Assembly: GCA_020846715.1 (NCBI GenBank)
Contig: JADLDK010000038.1
Coordinates: 1-35,218 of the forward strand
DNA length: 35,218 nucleotides
Direction: 5' to 3'
Source of the DNA: Armatimonadota bacterium
GTDB taxonomy: Bacteria > Armatimonadota > UBA5829 > DSUL01
The notes below the pieces were generated by a model. The model saw only the letters and a list, made by a program, of their open reading frames with translations. It was not told the DNA's origin and made no database searches. Shown here one piece after another: positions 8,688-17,644 of the stretch. The position numbers and the translations under genes were made by a program. The stretch's first letter is position 1, and every line of letters begins with the position of its first letter.

Positions 8688-8946
8688 CGTAATCAAACAG
8701 AATTGCAAGCTTTGTTACAAAATCTCTTGAATAAATAATAACCTGACACAATCGACCGATGGACTCCACTTTTTACCCCCGCTGATCGCCAGCGGACAAG
8801 CTCTTCAAATCCATGCCGGCGCCTGCTTAGTCACGCCCGTCCGGCTACCGATCTCATCACCCGCACCTTCAGGCCAACAGATCCTTCTCAACTACCAGGC
8901 GACGGGGCAGGGTTTCCCGAATGCAGTCGCTAAGTCTGTGGACACT

Positions 8947-10191
8947 ATGCGATCTGTAATATTCAAACCCGCCACCGTGAGCTCTGCGTTGCTGATCGTT
9001 TTCTTTCTGAGCGTTTCAGCGCACAGCGCTATGTCTCAGTTCATCCAGGACCGCTTTGCCATAGGTTTCTGGGTTGCGCCGCCAGCCGAAGAGACGACGC
9101 CGACGCGCTACAAGGAGATTGCAGACGCTAACTTCACGGTTGTGCTGGGTGGTTTTGGCCAGGATGCCGCAAAACAGATCGCACTTTGCGAACGCTATGG
9201 ACTCAAAGCTCTCGTCAAGTCTGAAGGGCCAGTCGAAAAATGGCCGGATGGGGATGCGTGCTGGGGTTATATGCTGGTGGACGAACCTGGCGCTGGCGCT
9301 TTCCCCGGGTTGGCCAAACTCTGTGATGAGATCGAAAAGACGCATCCGGGCCGCTTCGGTTACGTCAACCTGTTTCCAAATTACGCCCCGGCCTGGGCGC
9401 TCCAGACACCAGACTACGACTCGCACGTGCGCGAGTTTGTGAAACAAGTCCATCCGCGTGTGCTGTGCATGGATCACTATCCTCTGATGCGGCCTGAGGG
9501 TGACACCAGGCAGGCTTATCTCGACAATCTCGCAACGATGCGCAAGTATTCGCTGCTCGCCCGCATTCCTTTCTGGAATTTCTTCTACTCCATGCCGTTT
9601 AACGACCGTCTTGACCCAACGGAAGCCCAGATTCGGTGGCAGATTTTCGCGTCTGTGGCGTACGGGGCGAAAGGTGTGCTCTACTTCTGCTACTGGACGC
9701 CTGGCAAAGGAGCCAAGGGGGCGGGTGAGTTTCCCAAAGGCGGCGCCATCCTCACGGCGGAAGGTTTGCGCACACGTCACTGGGATGAAGCGCGGCGTAT
9801 CAACAGTGAGCTCAAAGCGATGGGGTCCACCCTTATGGATCTCACAAGCACGGGCGTTCACCGCATCACTGCGGAGACAGACACAGCAAAGGAGCTGTCC
9901 GGCTCCGGGCTGAAGTCCATCTCCATCGTTCCCGGTGATCCGCCGGCGGACTACCTTATCGGCGCATTCAAAGACCGGAAAGGGCGCAGGGCGGTCTTGC
10001 TGCAGAACTACAACTACTCCTACACGGCGTGGCCGACTGTGGTGTTCGACGCTGATCCTGGCAAGGTACTGGAAGTCAACAAGGCGACTGGAAAACTGAC
10101 GCCGGTGGTGGATGACAGTCCTGAACTGGAAGGATTGCAGCTTTCGCTGGGGGCTGGGGACGGGCGTCTGTTCGTGCTCGCCGCAGAGTAG
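8947..10191 (+). CDS. Secreted glycoside-hydrolase-like TIM-barrel protein
   Basis: The product has about 414 residues, starting at ATG 8947 (a GTG at 8938 is also open; neither has a clear ribosome site). A signal peptide is visible: Arg-Ser start, hydrophobic core SSALLIVFFLSVSA, likely cleavage near AHSAMSQ. The mature part alternates strands and helices as in a barrel. GYMLVDEPGAG carries an Asp-Glu pair that could hold an acid/base residue, WNFFYSMPF has aromatic residues typical of sugar clefts, and YGAKGVLYFCYW resembles late strands of GH42-like beta-galactosidases. The C-terminal 80 residues look like a small beta domain. Substrate is unknown, and it may be a non-catalytic relative. 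The gene stands alone and converges on the next gene with 15 bp between stops. Confidence 0.6.
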   Translation: MRSVIFKPATVSSALLIVFFLSVSAHSAMSQFIQDRFAIGFWVAPPAEETTPTRYKEIADANFTVVLGGFGQDAAKQIALCERYGLKALVKSEGPVEKWPDGDACWGYMLVDEPGAGAFPGLAKLCDEIEKTHPGRFGYVNLFPNYAPAWALQTPDYDSHVREFVKQVHPRVLCMDHYPLMRPEGDTRQAYLDNLATMRKYSLLARIPFWNFFYSMPFNDRLDPTEAQIRWQIFASVAYGAKGVLYFCYWTPGKGAKGAGEFPKGGAILTAEGLRTRHWDEARRINSELKAMGSTLMDLTSTGVHRITAETDTAKELSGSGLKSISIVPGDPPADYLIGAFKDRKGRRAVLLQNYNYSYTAWPTVVFDADPGKVLEVNKATGKLTPVVDDSPELEGLQLSLGAGDGRLFVLAAE

Positions 10192-10206
10192 TCCAGAGCG
10201 GAGTCT

Positions 10207-11037
10207 TCAGGCAGGCTCACTCTGGCCGCGGGGATTACTGCGTTTCAGTTCGGCGCGCAGGATGTCAAGAAACGGCTCTCGCGCGTGCCTTTCCAGCCAC
10301 GGAGCGTGCCCACACTTCTCCAAAAGGATGAACCGAAAGTCGCCTAACCGGCTGGACAATGGTTCGCGAACGCCCTCAGCGGGATGGGGGTCGTAGTCTC
10401 CGTGAATGGCTACTACCGGGCACCGCACCTGACCGGCCAGCCCCAGTAGCTCTCCGTTTGCTCTGAGGTGACTGGCTTCTGACATCAGCTTGCCGAAAAC
10501 GCCTGGCTGTAGCCCGAACTGCAAGTCCTGGGCTGCGGGAAACTCGGGAGGAAGAGCGTCAAAGACATCCGTCTGGGCCACCAGTCTTCCGAGCTCTTGA
10601 AGTATCTCGGCGTCGTTCACTTCCGGATTGTCCAGTAGCCGCATAAGGGTGCCGTAGCGTTGCCTGCTGTCTTCAGACAATCGCGACAGACGAGTTGGAA
10701 GGATAGACTGCGCGTACTGCGGCTCGAATGGCCCCGCTCCTATCAAAATCACCTTGCCGATCTGTCCAGGGTGCAGCGCCGCCGTGAGCATCGCAAGCCA
10801 GGCTCCCCACGAGTGTCCAATGAGCGTGACCGGGACCTCTGCATGCGCTCGAAGAACCTCACTCAGATCAAGCACCTGAGACCCTAGCGTATCCCCTGTC
10901 ACCAGTGGTTCCAGAATACCACCGTCACGAGACAGCTCGCGCGCCACCGCAGCCATCTCGCCACAGGCGCCGGGGCCGCCATGTACGACCGCGCATTCGT
11001 AGGGTGGGTGTCCGTATTTCCGGGGATTGTCCACCAT
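10207..11037 (-). CDS. Alpha/beta hydrolase, proline-iminopeptidase-like
   Basis: The 276-residue cytosolic hydrolase has HGGPG at residues 19-23 (oxyanion-hole motif of the S33 group) and nucleophile elbow GHSWG at 74-78 with Ser76. A probable catalytic Asp lies in HGDYDPHP and the His in CGHAPW near the C terminus, so the triad is complete. ATG 11037 is chosen over the upstream open frame to 11085 because GGAGAAAGGAG precedes it and the conserved sequence begins soon after. HGGPG points to aminopeptidase or related activity, but ester hydrolases share it. The gene is divergent from the SDR gene at 11158. Confidence 0.8.
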   Translation of the reverse strand: MVDNPRKYGHPPYECAVVHGGPGACGEMAAVARELSRDGGILEPLVTGDTLGSQVLDLSEVLRAHAEVPVTLIGHSWGAWLAMLTAALHPGQIGKVILIGAGPFEPQYAQSILPTRLSRLSEDSRQRYGTLMRLLDNPEVNDAEILQELGRLVAQTDVFDALPPEFPAAQDLQFGLQPGVFGKLMSEASHLRANGELLGLAGQVRCPVVAIHGDYDPHPAEGVREPLSSRLGDFRFILLEKCGHAPWLERHAREPFLDILRAELKRSNPRGQSEPA

Positions 11038-11157
11038 AGCTCCTTTCTCCTGTGACGTTGAAACGTAGAAGGCGTCAGAGATCAAAGACTACTATACTGG
11101 AGTTACACGCAGCTTGCCCGTCGGCGAGATGGGTATGAAAGGGTGAAGGAGTCTGCA

Positions 11158-11757
11158 ATGAAAATTGTTGTTGTTGGCGCAACAGGTACGATTGGCGCTG
11201 AAGTCTGCGCCTGTCTCAATGAAAAGCACGAGGTCATTCGCGCGTCCCGCACCACCTCAGACTATCACGTGGACATCTCATCTCCGGAGTCTATCAAGGC
11301 GTTCTTCGCAAGTATTGCGCCGTTTGACGCAGTGATCAGCGTGGCTGGCGATGCCAGATTCAAGGGGTTGTCTGTTCTGGAAGACCAAGACTTTGAGTTC
11401 TCGCTGCACAACAAGCTCATGGGGCAAGTGAATCTAGTGCGGTTTGGTTTGGAACACGTGACGCACGGGGGATCGTTCACTCTCACCAGCGGAGTCCTCG
11501 CAAGGGAGCCGATGGCCGGCAGCGCGGCTATCAGCCTGGTCAATGCCGGTATCGAAGGATTCGTGCGGGCGGCGGCGCTGGAAGCGCCGCGCGGTATCCG
11601 TGTCAACGCGGTCAGCCCTCCCTGGGTGACAGAGACGCTGAAGGCGATGGGCATGGATATCTCCGGAGGAATGGCTGCCGCTGGTGTTGCGCGCGCGTAC
11701 GTTCGTTCAGTAGAGGGAGACCTCACGGGTCACATAATCGACCCTCGAAAGCTCTAA
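11158..11757 (+). CDS. Short SDR-family protein lacking the catalytic Tyr/Lys
   Basis: A 199-residue Rossmann protein with the cofactor loop GATGTIG at residues 7-13, an Asp40 step, SVAGD at 61-65 and TSG at 110-112 (the Ser of the SDR triad). Where classical SDRs have YxxxK, this protein reads Ile125 and Asn129 in GSAAISLVNAGIEGF. A known group of about 200-residue SDRs has this substitution, so dinucleotide binding is likely but ordinary dehydrogenase chemistry is doubtful. ATG 11158 has AAGGAG six bases upstream; the GTG at 11143 is less likely. It overlaps the aspS 3' end by four bases in convergent orientation. Confidence 0.8.
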   Translation: MKIVVVGATGTIGAEVCACLNEKHEVIRASRTTSDYHVDISSPESIKAFFASIAPFDAVISVAGDARFKGLSVLEDQDFEFSLHNKLMGQVNLVRFGLEHVTHGGSFTLTSGVLAREPMAGSAAISLVNAGIEGFVRAAALEAPRGIRVNAVSPPWVTETLKAMGMDISGGMAAAGVARAYVRSVEGDLTGHIIDPRKL

Positions 11758-13535
11758 TCGCTGTCTTCCGGCAGATAAATCACTTCCAGGTGCAACTCTT
11801 CCAACTGTCTGGCGTCCACCGTTGAAGGGGCGCCTGTCATTGGGTCCAGCCCGCCGCCCATCTTCGGAAATGCGATGACTTCGCGGATGTTGTCGTCACC
11901 TGTCAGGTAGGTTATCAGCCGGTCAATCCCGGGCGCAATACCGCCGTGAGGCGGAGCTCCGAGCGAAAATGCTTCCAGCATATGCCCGAACTGCTCATCA
12001 ATTTGTTCATCAGAGTATCCCAGCTTGCGCAGGATAGCCCGCTGCAGGTCAGGCTTGTGGATTCGAATTGAGCCACTCGCCCATTCCGATCCGTTGCACG
12101 CCAGGTCGTAGCAGAACGACCGCATCGCAGCCGGATCAGACTCAATCAAGTCCACATGCTCGGGGTGGGGCATGGCAAATGGATTGTGCGCAAACGTCCA
12201 CCGGTTGTTCTCCTCATCCCACTCAAACACTGGAAAGTCCACAATCCAACAAAACGCAAGCAGGTTCGGATCGGCCAACTGTTGTCGCTCGCCGATTTCG
12301 CGTCGCAGGCGGTCCAGAGCTTTGGCCACTGTGAGCGGCGTATCGGCAATGAACGCGATCAGGTCGCCGGCGCTTGCATCTGTGGCGGCTAGGAGACTGG
12401 CGATTTCTGCCTCGCTCAGAAACTTTGCGATTGGCGAGCGGACAGAGCCGTTCTCCTCCACGATGAGATAAGCCATGCCTTTAGCGCCAGCCTCTTTGGC
12501 TATAGCCGTCAGATCGTCAATCTCTTTGCGAGACAAGGCGCCGCCGCCGGGATAGCGAACGGCCTTCACCTGGCCACCGCTCTCCAGCGCGTTCTTGAAC
12601 ACGCCGAACTCTGTGCCCAGCAATATCTGCGCGCAGTCTACCAGTTCCAGACCGAAGCGCACGTCTGGCTTGTCAGTTCCAAAACGGCGCATCGCCTCAT
12701 CGTAGGTGAATCGCGGAAAAGGCTTGATGAGCTTCTTGTCCGACAACGCTTCAACAACATCTATCGTCATTCCCTCGACGATTCCCAGGATATCCTCCTG
12801 TTCAACAAAGCTCATTTCCAGATCGAGCTGCGTGAACTCCGGCTGGCGATCCGCTCTCTGCGCTTCGTCGCGGAAGCATTTTGCAATCTGGAAGTACTTC
12901 TCGACTCCGGCAACCATTAGAAGCTGCTTGAACTGCTGAGGGGCCTGCGGAAGCGCGTAGAAGAGACCGGGTTGCAGGCGGTAAGGCACAAGATAGTCGC
13001 GAGCGCCTTCCGGCGTACTGCGCGTCATGATGGGAGTCTCGACCTCTATAAATCCCTGTTCGTACATGTAAGCCCGGATGCGCTTCACGACTTCGTGCCG
13101 CAGCTTCAGCTTGTGGAACATGGCAGGGCGCCGCAGATCAAGATAACGGTACTTCAGGCGCAACTCTTCGTTGACCGCCGTATCCTGGTCCACCTGAAAC
13201 GGCAGCACTTTGGTGGTGTTAAGAATCTCGACATCGCTGACCTCCAGTTCCACCTCGCCAGTTGGGATCCTGGGGTTTTCAGTGCCTTCAGGACGCTGCC
13301 GCACCCGGCCTGTCAGTGCCAGTACTGTCTCATTTTTAATGTGTTGGGCGACCGAGTGCGCGCTTGGCGCGGCGTCGGGGTCAATGACTGTCTGGACAAG
13401 GCCGGTACGGTCGCGCAAGTCAACAAAGATCAACCCACCGTGGTCGCGGACGCTGTGCGCCCATCCATTGAGCGTCACTGTCTTCCCAATGTCGCTTGCC
13501 CGCAAATTCCCGCAATAAACCGTTCTTTTCAGCAT
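11754..13535 (-). CDS. aspS: Aspartyl-tRNA synthetase, probably non-discriminating
   Basis: Class II synthetase of 593 residues with an N-terminal OB-fold anticodon domain (about 1-105), the catalytic core with motif 2 FRDEAQRADRQPEFTQLD, the bacterial GAD insertion (about 290-410), and motif 3 GIAPGIDRL near the end. In the anticodon domain it reads RDHGGLIF. The His-Gly-Gly form is that of AspRSs that also charge tRNA-Asn, whereas the E. coli enzyme reads RDLGSLIF (family knowledge). That implies Asp-tRNA-Asn amidation by GatCAB, which is not seen here. ATG 13535 begins the conserved sequence; the open frame to 13601 runs into hisS. The gene follows hisS by 37 bp. Confidence 0.95.
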   Translation of the reverse strand: MLKRTVYCGNLRASDIGKTVTLNGWAHSVRDHGGLIFVDLRDRTGLVQTVIDPDAAPSAHSVAQHIKNETVLALTGRVRQRPEGTENPRIPTGEVELEVSDVEILNTTKVLPFQVDQDTAVNEELRLKYRYLDLRRPAMFHKLKLRHEVVKRIRAYMYEQGFIEVETPIMTRSTPEGARDYLVPYRLQPGLFYALPQAPQQFKQLLMVAGVEKYFQIAKCFRDEAQRADRQPEFTQLDLEMSFVEQEDILGIVEGMTIDVVEALSDKKLIKPFPRFTYDEAMRRFGTDKPDVRFGLELVDCAQILLGTEFGVFKNALESGGQVKAVRYPGGGALSRKEIDDLTAIAKEAGAKGMAYLIVEENGSVRSPIAKFLSEAEIASLLAATDASAGDLIAFIADTPLTVAKALDRLRREIGERQQLADPNLLAFCWIVDFPVFEWDEENNRWTFAHNPFAMPHPEHVDLIESDPAAMRSFCYDLACNGSEWASGSIRIHKPDLQRAILRKLGYSDEQIDEQFGHMLEAFSLGAPPHGGIAPGIDRLITYLTGDDNIREVIAFPKMGGGLDPMTGAPSTVDARQLEELHLEVIYLPEDSD

Positions 13536-13572
13536 CCAGTCTGTGTCTTTCCGCAGTTGTAGCTCTCTGGCA

Positions 13573-14865
13573 TCACGCCGCTTCGATCTCTCCTGATTCA
13601 CTTGTGGAGAGATAGTCCTGAATCATCTCTGCGCAGTTCTGCAGGGGTAGCCGCCACTGGTGCTGAGCTATCAGGTCCCGGGCGCTCACCTGTCCCGAGG
13701 CCAGCTCATCGTCTCCCAGCAGAAGCGCCAGCCTCGCGCCGGACTTGTCCGCCCGCTTCATCTGCGCCTTCATGCTCTTGCCGCCATAGTCCATTTCGGC
13801 TGGCACTCCCAACTCCTGCAGGCGGGCCGCCAGCGCAAGCCCCGGAACTTGCGCTTTCTCCCCCAGCCGTACCACGAATACAACCGGGTGCGGCCGGACG
13901 CCGATTTTGGCAGATCGCGAGTCGAGCACGGTCAGAAGCCGCTCCACACCCATCGCCATGCCCACAGCAGGAGTCGCAGGGCCGCCGATCTCTTCCACGA
14001 GGTTGTCATAGCGCCCGCCGCCACAGATGGCATCCTGAGCGCCGAGCGCCTGGTCAGTAAACTCGAACGCCGTCCTGGTGTAGTAGTCAAATCCACGCAC
14101 CAGCCTGGGGTCAATCTCGTAGCTCAGCCCAAGCGCATCAAGAGCTTCTCTCACACGCTGGAAATGGAGCGCAGACTCTTCATCCAGATAATCCTGGAGT
14201 CTCGGGACGTTTTCTGTGAGCGCGCGGCACTCCGGATTCTTGCAGTCCAGCATGCGCAGTGGGTTCTTCTCATAGCGCGTCTGGCAGCTTCCGCACAGCT
14301 TTTGCAGATACGGCTCCACGCTTCCCTTGAGCGCTTCCACGTAAAGAGTCCGGGAATCAACAGTCCCGACGGAGTTGAGTCTTATGGCAAAGGGCGCAGC
14401 GCCGGTTTGCTCCAGAAAGCGAGCAGTCAGCGCAATGACCTCCGCATCCAGCGTCGGGTCGTCACTGCCGATGGCCTCCAACCCGAACTGATCAAACTGG
14501 CGGTAGCGCCCCGCCTGTGGGCGTTCGTAGCGGTACATGCTGCCGATATAGAACAGCTTGCTTGGCAGCCCGTGCGCGCCAATGTTGTTCTCGACCCACG
14601 CCCTGACAACCGGCGCGGTGCCCTCCGGCCGAAGCGTCAGATCACGTCCTGACCTGTCCTGAAAGCTGTACATCTCCTTGGAGACAACATCCGTCACCTC
14701 TCCGATAGAGCGAGTGAATAGCTCTGTCTCTTCAAACGTGGGTGTGCGAATCTCACCAAATCCGGCCAGCCGACAGACCTCGCGAAACTTGTGTTCCACG
14801 GCCTGCCACCGCCAGGTCTCAGATGGAAGTATGTCTTTTGTTCCTCTTGGAGCTTTGTAGTGCAT
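13573..14865 (-). CDS. hisS: Histidyl-tRNA synthetase
   Basis: Class II enzyme of 430 residues that charges tRNA-His. Motif 2 is visible as LRPEGTAP plus YIGSMYRYERPQAGRYRQF. The histidine-specific loops are VRGFDYYTRTAFEF and GGRYDNL, followed by motif 3 GMAMGVERL. A C-terminal anticodon-binding domain covers about residues 330-425. ATG 14865 begins with MHYKAPRGTKDILP, the canonical HisRS start. It is the first gene of a hisS-aspS pair, a common arrangement. A 174-bp gap precedes it with no T-box that I can recognise. Confidence 0.96.
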   Translation of the reverse strand: MHYKAPRGTKDILPSETWRWQAVEHKFREVCRLAGFGEIRTPTFEETELFTRSIGEVTDVVSKEMYSFQDRSGRDLTLRPEGTAPVVRAWVENNIGAHGLPSKLFYIGSMYRYERPQAGRYRQFDQFGLEAIGSDDPTLDAEVIALTARFLEQTGAAPFAIRLNSVGTVDSRTLYVEALKGSVEPYLQKLCGSCQTRYEKNPLRMLDCKNPECRALTENVPRLQDYLDEESALHFQRVREALDALGLSYEIDPRLVRGFDYYTRTAFEFTDQALGAQDAICGGGRYDNLVEEIGGPATPAVGMAMGVERLLTVLDSRSAKIGVRPHPVVFVVRLGEKAQVPGLALAARLQELGVPAEMDYGGKSMKAQMKRADKSGARLALLLGDDELASGQVSARDLIAQHQWRLPLQNCAEMIQDYLSTSESGEIEAA

Positions 14866-15039
14866 GCGCTGCTTTGTATTCGTGATCTGGCGGCTCGTCT
14901 CGATTGCTCACGCCGACTTGCAGGCGAGGCCCTGTCGGCCTTGACAGCGGAAGCCATGGGGAGAACCCACTCTGCTGACGCTCTCGCTTGGCGCCGGCAG
15001 ACGGAGCGATTCCAGCTCACCCGACTGCCGCCGGGGATG

Positions 15040-15711
15040 TCAGCCTTTCGGTGTCTCTTTTGCCGGCTTCTCCCCTTCCATCAGCACCTTCGTCATTTTG
15101 TCGCCAACCTTAATCTTGGGGAGGACGTCCAGCCCCTCAGTGACTTCACCAAAGCAGGCATAGCCGCTGTTCAGATGAGGCGCTGGACCCAGAGTGATGA
15201 AAAACTGACTGGATGCGCTGTCAGGCGCCTGGGAGCGAGCCATTCCAAGCATTCCGGCCTTGTTGAAGTTGTGTTTGGAGTTGATTTCCAGCTTGATCGT
15301 CTTGCCGGACCCTCCCATTCCATTGCCTTGCGGGTCTCCACCCTGGATGACAAATCCCGGCTCCACGCGGTGCCACGTCAGCCCGTTGTAAAACCCGCGG
15401 TCTGTCAGCTCAATAAAATTTTTGGTCGTAACCGGCATTTCGTCGGTGAATAACTTCGCCTTGATCGTGCCTTTGTTCGTTTCGATAATCACCACTGGCT
15501 GCTTGCTTTTATCCTTCTTAGTGTCTGTCGGCTTCTCGTTGGCCGGCCTGGGTTGCTCTGCCTTTTGTTCAGTTTTCTGCTCGGGCGGCGGCTCTTCTTC
15601 CGCGTGCTGCCCGGGCGCTGACGGCGCCATAAGCCTGTTCAGCCCGACAAATACGGCGATCGCCGCAACAATACCGAGGACAAGAATGATGCTGGGAGGA
15701 CGTTTCTGCAT
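15040..15711 (-). CDS. Membrane-anchored cyclophilin-type peptidyl-prolyl isomerase
   Basis: The 223-residue protein catalyses proline isomerisation, probably outside the cytoplasm. Residues 7-26 form an uncleaved signal-anchor helix. Residues 35-70 are a Glu/Lys/Pro-rich linker, and the cyclophilin domain runs from about 72 to 215. Key features are the TWHRVEPGFVIQGGDP segment containing the catalytic Arg, the SQFFITLG strand and the FGEVTEGLDV loop. ATG 15711 has AAGGAG nine bases upstream. Domain length matches the compact bacterial cyclophilins. The topology (N-in, domain out) is inferred from the anchor. It is on the hisS strand but 174 bp upstream of hisS, so a separate unit is possible. 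Confidence 0.93.
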   Translation of the reverse strand: MQKRPPSIILVLGIVAAIAVFVGLNRLMAPSAPGQHAEEEPPPEQKTEQKAEQPRPANEKPTDTKKDKSKQPVVIIETNKGTIKAKLFTDEMPVTTKNFIELTDRGFYNGLTWHRVEPGFVIQGGDPQGNGMGGSGKTIKLEINSKHNFNKAGMLGMARSQAPDSASSQFFITLGPAPHLNSGYACFGEVTEGLDVLPKIKVGDKMTKVLMEGEKPAKETPKG

Positions 15712-15793
15712 TGCTGTGCTCTCCTTGTCAAATATCTGCCGGAACCTGCGAAAAGCCGGTCAATGTGACTTTATCTTATCTCAAATCTCAGCC

Positions 15794-16675
15794 TCACGGG
15801 TATTGCGCTCTCTTTAGAAATGCGAAAACGTATCGAGAGACGCGCTCGCTGTCATTGTACGGCGACAGATGATCGCCGCCAGACAACCACCGCAACTGCG
15901 AATGCGGGATCAGACGGTGGAGCTCCAGCGCGTGATACGGCCGGACGATTCTGTCCTGAGTGGCTCCGAGAATCAGCACCGGGCAGCCGTTCAGGCGTAG
16001 AGCCAAAGATTCTGAGTCAAGCTGTGCTGCGCTGCGAAAAAGCGCTACTGTGGCCTTACGGTCAGCCCTGTCTGCGCCTTCAGCAATCATTTTCCATGCA
16101 CGGTATTTTCGGTTGGACAGCCCAACAGTTGACAACCGGGCCAGCCGCGCCGACGCCCACATGAGCCAGCTCATTAGAGTGGCAGCCTTCCCGGATTTGA
16201 GCGCTTTCGCCCACAGTGGCAAGTGTGTTGCGTCCGCTGGGCTCGAAATAAGCACTACTGCTCCGCATAGCCCGGGGTGCTCTGCCGCGAGCGCCATGGC
16301 GATCACGCCACCCAGAGAGTGACCGACAACTGCGTCCACTGATCCCTTGCACTGCCCCCGCACAAACTCCGCCAGCGCAAGCACGGCATTTGAAATCGAC
16401 GCCTCTTCCGTAAATGGCCCTGAGTGACCGTGTCCTGGAAGATCGGGAGCCCACACCTGCGCCTGTCTGCCAAGAGTCTGAACCAGTGGAACGCCGGTTG
16501 TTGAAGCGGAGTATGACCCGTGAATGTACAGCAGTCTGCGCGCTCCAGCGCCTGTGTACGCGAAAGCCAGCCTGTAGTCGCCTGTGCCTCGCTCACTCAT
16601 CAGTACGGCCGGGTGCGCCTGCGCATTCGAAGTATTCGAGTCTCTGTGCTCAGTCGTCTTATCGCCCTTCGCCAT
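15794..16675 (-). CDS. Alpha/beta hydrolase
   Basis: A 293-residue hydrolase with an oxyanion segment YIHGSYS, the DLPGHGHSG loop, nucleophile elbow GHSLGG at residues 118-123 (Ser120), a probable Asp in GATQDRIV, and His in GGDHLSPY close to the C terminus. The triad is therefore intact. A helical cap (about residues 150-215) is predicted between strands 6 and 7. It resembles general esterase or lipase members of the family, and the substrate cannot be named. The first 30 residues are polar and poorly conserved-looking. The start is ATG 16675. It is divergent from the flagellar-type gene at 16784. Confidence 0.8.
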   Translation of the reverse strand: MAKGDKTTEHRDSNTSNAQAHPAVLMSERGTGDYRLAFAYTGAGARRLLYIHGSYSASTTGVPLVQTLGRQAQVWAPDLPGHGHSGPFTEEASISNAVLALAEFVRGQCKGSVDAVVGHSLGGVIAMALAAEHPGLCGAVVLISSPADATHLPLWAKALKSGKAATLMSWLMWASARLARLSTVGLSNRKYRAWKMIAEGADRADRKATVALFRSAAQLDSESLALRLNGCPVLILGATQDRIVRPYHALELHRLIPHSQLRWLSGGDHLSPYNDSERVSRYVFAFLKRAQYP

Positions 16676-16783
16676 ATCCAGGTCACTCTCCGCCGTATTG
16701 TATACCGCGTCCTAACACAGTAGATAACTTAGAGCTAAAGCTTCAGCGCATTGTGGACGTTATTCTCCAGTGGAGGACGCGTG

Positions 16784-17575
16784 ATGTTGAACGGAATCTA
16801 CCGCGCCGCGATGGGCATGCGCGGGGAACTGGACATTCAGGACACTCTGGCAAACAACATAGCAAACGCCGGAACTGTCGCCTTCAAGCGGCACATTCCC
16901 ACGTTCGCGGATGTGATGGCCGGTGGGCCGCCTCCTACCGGTAGGCCTGCCACAGTGCCTCAAGCAGCGGCTGGTGTCTCCCTGCGTCCGGCGGGCGTCA
17001 CTATCGTTGACAACAGAGCGTACGTGTCGCTATCGTACAATCGCGCGGAGGCGAACTTCGACCCCGCACCCGGAGAGGTGCGCCACACCGGGCAGGACCT
17101 CGACATGGCGCTCACGGGCGACGGCTATTTCACACTCCAGACAGCGTCCGGGCAGCAGCTCTACACGCGCGCTGGCGACTTCGTTCTGGACGCGGATCAG
17201 GATCTGGCGACCAGTCAGGGTTACAAGGTTCTGGGCGAGCAGGGCGCAATCCATATCGGACAGGGAGCGGTCAGCGTGTCCGCCGAAGGAGATGTGTCCG
17301 TGGACGGTGAAGTGCGCGGCCGCCTGCTGATTTCCGAGCTTTCAAACCTCGATCAGGCCGAAGAGCTTGACGGTGGAACCTTCCGCTCCCGCTCGGCTGT
17401 ACCAGCCTCCGCAGTCTCAGTGCGCCAGGGATTTCTCGAGCAGTCCAATGTCAACGCAGTTGAGGAGATGGTCGCCATGATCGCGAGTCTGCGCGCCTAC
17501 GAAGCCGCTCAACGCGCTGTAATGGCGGGAGACAGCCTGCTCGGCAAAGCAGTTAACGATGTAGGCCGCGTCTAG
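16784..17575 (+). CDS. Flagellar basal-body rod/hook protein (FlgF/FlgG type)
   Basis: The 263-residue protein has the three marks of the axial family. The N-terminal rod motif contains TLANNIANAGTVAFKR (residues 22-40 area). A middle segment contains DLDMALTGDGYF and LYTRAGDF, as in FlgF/FlgG/FlgE. The C-terminal coiled segment contains QSNVNAVEEMVAMIASLRAY. ATG 16784 has GGAGG at 16772-16776. Length is close to that of FlgG, the distal rod protein, but FlgF or FlhO/FlhP are equally possible. No other flagellar gene is visible within the window, so it is isolated here; a neighbouring locus outside cannot be excluded. It converges on the next gene. Confidence 0.85.
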   Translation: MLNGIYRAAMGMRGELDIQDTLANNIANAGTVAFKRHIPTFADVMAGGPPPTGRPATVPQAAAGVSLRPAGVTIVDNRAYVSLSYNRAEANFDPAPGEVRHTGQDLDMALTGDGYFTLQTASGQQLYTRAGDFVLDADQDLATSQGYKVLGEQGAIHIGQGAVSVSAEGDVSVDGEVRGRLLISELSNLDQAEELDGGTFRSRSAVPASAVSVRQGFLEQSNVNAVEEMVAMIASLRAYEAAQRAVMAGDSLLGKAVNDVGRV

Positions 17576-17644
17576 GCTGAGTTCCTGGCCAACCAACTGC
17601 CGCAGCGTCTCGTTAACGCCTCACTCCAAGCCTTCGGCTGACTC

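Larger units (their letters stand above)
8482..8946. other. Non-coding gap between divergent argC and glycosidase-like gene
   Basis: These 465 bases hold no credible gene in any frame. The left end carries the argC promoter and the structured element listed separately. The middle (about 8690-8745) is distinctly AT-rich compared with its surroundings. It contains TTGTTA (8712-8717) and, 16 bases on, AATAAT (8734-8739), a possible promoter for the rightward gene with a leader of about 200 nt. TTGAATAAATAATAA at 8728-8742 looks like half of an ArgR box, but the second arm is degenerate. From 8750 to 8946 I see only short chance frames. Confidence 0.45.

Noticed and set aside
8728..8742. ArgR box near the arg promoter
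   Set aside because: Only one half resembles the consensus, and it lies about 200 bp upstream of the promoter.
9016..9861. Leftward 281-codon frame
   Set aside because: It is the antisense shadow of the glycosidase-like gene, without a ribosome site or recognisable domain.
14866..15039. T-box or other riboswitch before hisS
   Set aside because: A GTGGGTTC stretch gives the TGGG expected for tRNA-His, but the ACC half and specifier stem are missing.
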